A stretch of DNA of 21,418 bases from a virus. The stretch is from IMG/VR virus record IMGVR_UViG_3300046000_012828, positions 1 to 21,418 of that record; one strand, written 5' to 3'. The position numbers and the translations under genes are program-made. Each line of letters starts with the position of its first letter. The first letter of the stretch is position 1. The notes under the pieces are model-generated. The model was not told the origin of the DNA and did not search any database. It worked only from the letters and a program-made list of their open reading frames with translations. Below are positions 20,757 to 21,418 of this stretch, in pieces.

Positions 20757-21418
20757 TATAGCTCTTTACGGTCATTTAAGTTTTGACAATATATTTGAAA
20801 ATTTTAATTATAAAACATCAGTAGGCTGTATAGGTAATGTCTGGAGTCAGCTTAAACTTATAAATCCTAATTTAAAAATTAAAATAGAAGCGACTGATAT
20901 AGGAGAGTCTTTAATCTTAGCTGATAGGATACAGTGTAAGCGAACGAGTATATCCCGATTATCTCTTAGAACTAACAAACCCACTATACATGACGCCACT
21001 ATTAGCCATATAATGTATTTAAATGAGCTTTCCGATGTTAATTTTATAAAAGACCTAAAAGGATATATTACCGCAGATGTCTGTAACGGTAAGGCGCTAG
21101 ATACTCGTTTAGAAGTTTTAAAAAATATAGATCTCTTATTAATTTCCGATGAAGATTTAACCACGGACCCCTTAACTTTAGCGTCCCTAGTAAAAGGGTA
21201 TCTAGTAGTACATACTTCTACTGGAAGTACGGTCTACAATAAAAATAATTGGAGTCAAACGTTTAGAGCGGTACATGTTCCTAATATTAACGTACTTGGA
21301 GCCGGGGATAAATTTGCTTCTTATGTGTTAACCGGTCTACTTGACAATACTCAGAGTATAGATAAAGTAATACAGAAAGCTCATGATAGTTTAACTGATT
21401 ACTTTAAAAATGAAAAAT
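20743..21418 (+). CDS. PfkB family sugar kinase (partial, runs off the right edge)
   Basis: An open frame starts at ATG 20743, overlapping the phosphatase gene by 14 bases, and remains open to the window end (225 codons). It begins with a strand and glycine-containing turn (VFDIALYGHLSFDN, 3-16). Later NVLGAGDKFASYVLTGLL holds the PfkB anion-hole/catalytic motif GAGD, where Asp is the base in ribokinase-type sugar kinases. The early sugar-binding part is shorter than in ribokinase. With the phosphatase before it, the pair recalls heptose or other NDP-sugar activation routes (kinase, phosphatase, nucleotidyltransferase), the last enzyme perhaps being beyond the edge or fused to this protein's C-terminus. 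Family call good, substrate unknown. Confidence 0.78.
   Translation, partial: MNVFDIALYGHLSFDNIFENFNYKTSVGCIGNVWSQLKLINPNLKIKIEATDIGESLILADRIQCKRTSISRLSLRTNKPTIHDATISHIMYLNELSDVNFIKDLKGYITADVCNGKALDTRLEVLKNIDLLLISDEDLTTDPLTLASLVKGYLVVHTSTGSTVYNKNNWSQTFRAVHVPNINVLGAGDKFASYVLTGLLDNTQSIDKVIQKAHDSLTDYFKNEK

Noticed and set aside
20847-21164. A 105-residue minus-strand frame
   Set aside because: It lies inside the PfkB-type kinase frame, which carries GAGD and stays open to the window edge.
1-21418. tRNA genes, CRISPR arrays, insertion sequences, integrase or attachment sites
   Set aside because: I looked for cloverleaf-type sequence, regular direct repeats, transposase motifs and terminal repeats and saw none; the single gene-poor gap at 10887-11100 does not read as a tRNA.

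Overview
The window looks like part of the genome of a T4-like (Tevenvirinae-type) myovirus of an AT-rich, probably marine, bacterium. The evidence is a set of recognisable T4 core genes: primase gp61, head-completion nuclease gp4, UvsY, UvsW, late sigma factor gp55 and recombination nuclease gp47. There are also T4-type late promoter boxes (TATAAATA), very tight gene packing with 4-base start/stop overlaps, few Shine-Dalgarno sequences, and mixed strands with no ribosomal RNA or tRNA. A flavin-dependent thymidylate synthase (ThyX) replaces the T4 Td enzyme. The host cannot be read from the sequence; SAR11-like or other marine Gram-negative hosts are a guess.

Layout. Positions 1-11547 are mostly minus-strand genes. 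In transcription order they are: an internal-protein-like gene, a PD-(D/E)XK nuclease and an unknown gene (12350-11101); two Pro/Ala-rich internal-protein-like genes (10886-10135); a small unknown gene (9473-9120); QueD, QueE, a 52-residue membrane protein, an unknown gene, a P-loop kinase and another internal-protein-like gene (9082-6103); primase and ThyX (5638-3954); then QueC, a class II glutamine amidotransferase, a membrane-anchored coiled-coil protein, an unknown gene, a GT-A glycosyltransferase and a DUF366-like protein running off the left edge (3204-1). Three plus-strand islands interrupt this: an internal-protein-like gene (3263-3967), gp4 (5658-6116) and a T4-type lysozyme (9499-10134). 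From 12387 to the right edge everything is plus strand: UvsY, UvsW, gp55 and gp47, then a glycan cassette (GT2-like, GT11, two tandem GT10, FkbM methyltransferase, a decayed third GT10 end, a GDPD-like protein, a KdsC-like HAD phosphatase, and a PfkB-type sugar kinase cut by the window edge).

How the genes work together. QueD, QueE and QueC make 7-cyano-7-deazaguanine (preQ0). An amidotransferase sits three bases after queC, which resembles the fused Gat-QueC linked to 2'-deoxyarchaeosine in phage 9g DNA. The simplest reading is that the phage replaces some guanines in its DNA with a 7-deazaguanine to escape restriction. The transglycosylase (DpdA) and FolE would have to lie outside the window. 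UvsY, UvsW and gp47 form the recombination-dependent replication module. gp55 directs late transcription from the TATAAATA boxes, which sit only 6-8 bases before several start codons. The right-hand cassette probably builds or alters a fucosylated surface glycan on the virion or the infected host.

The points most worth a second look are the split Gat/QueC plus DUF366 deazaguanine locus, a perfect 12-base palindrome forming two divergent late promoters, a family of proteins sharing a capsid-targeting-like N-terminus, the frameshifted GT10 remnant, and a promoter plus purine tract plus AT-rich gap near uvsY that could be an origin or a noncoding RNA.
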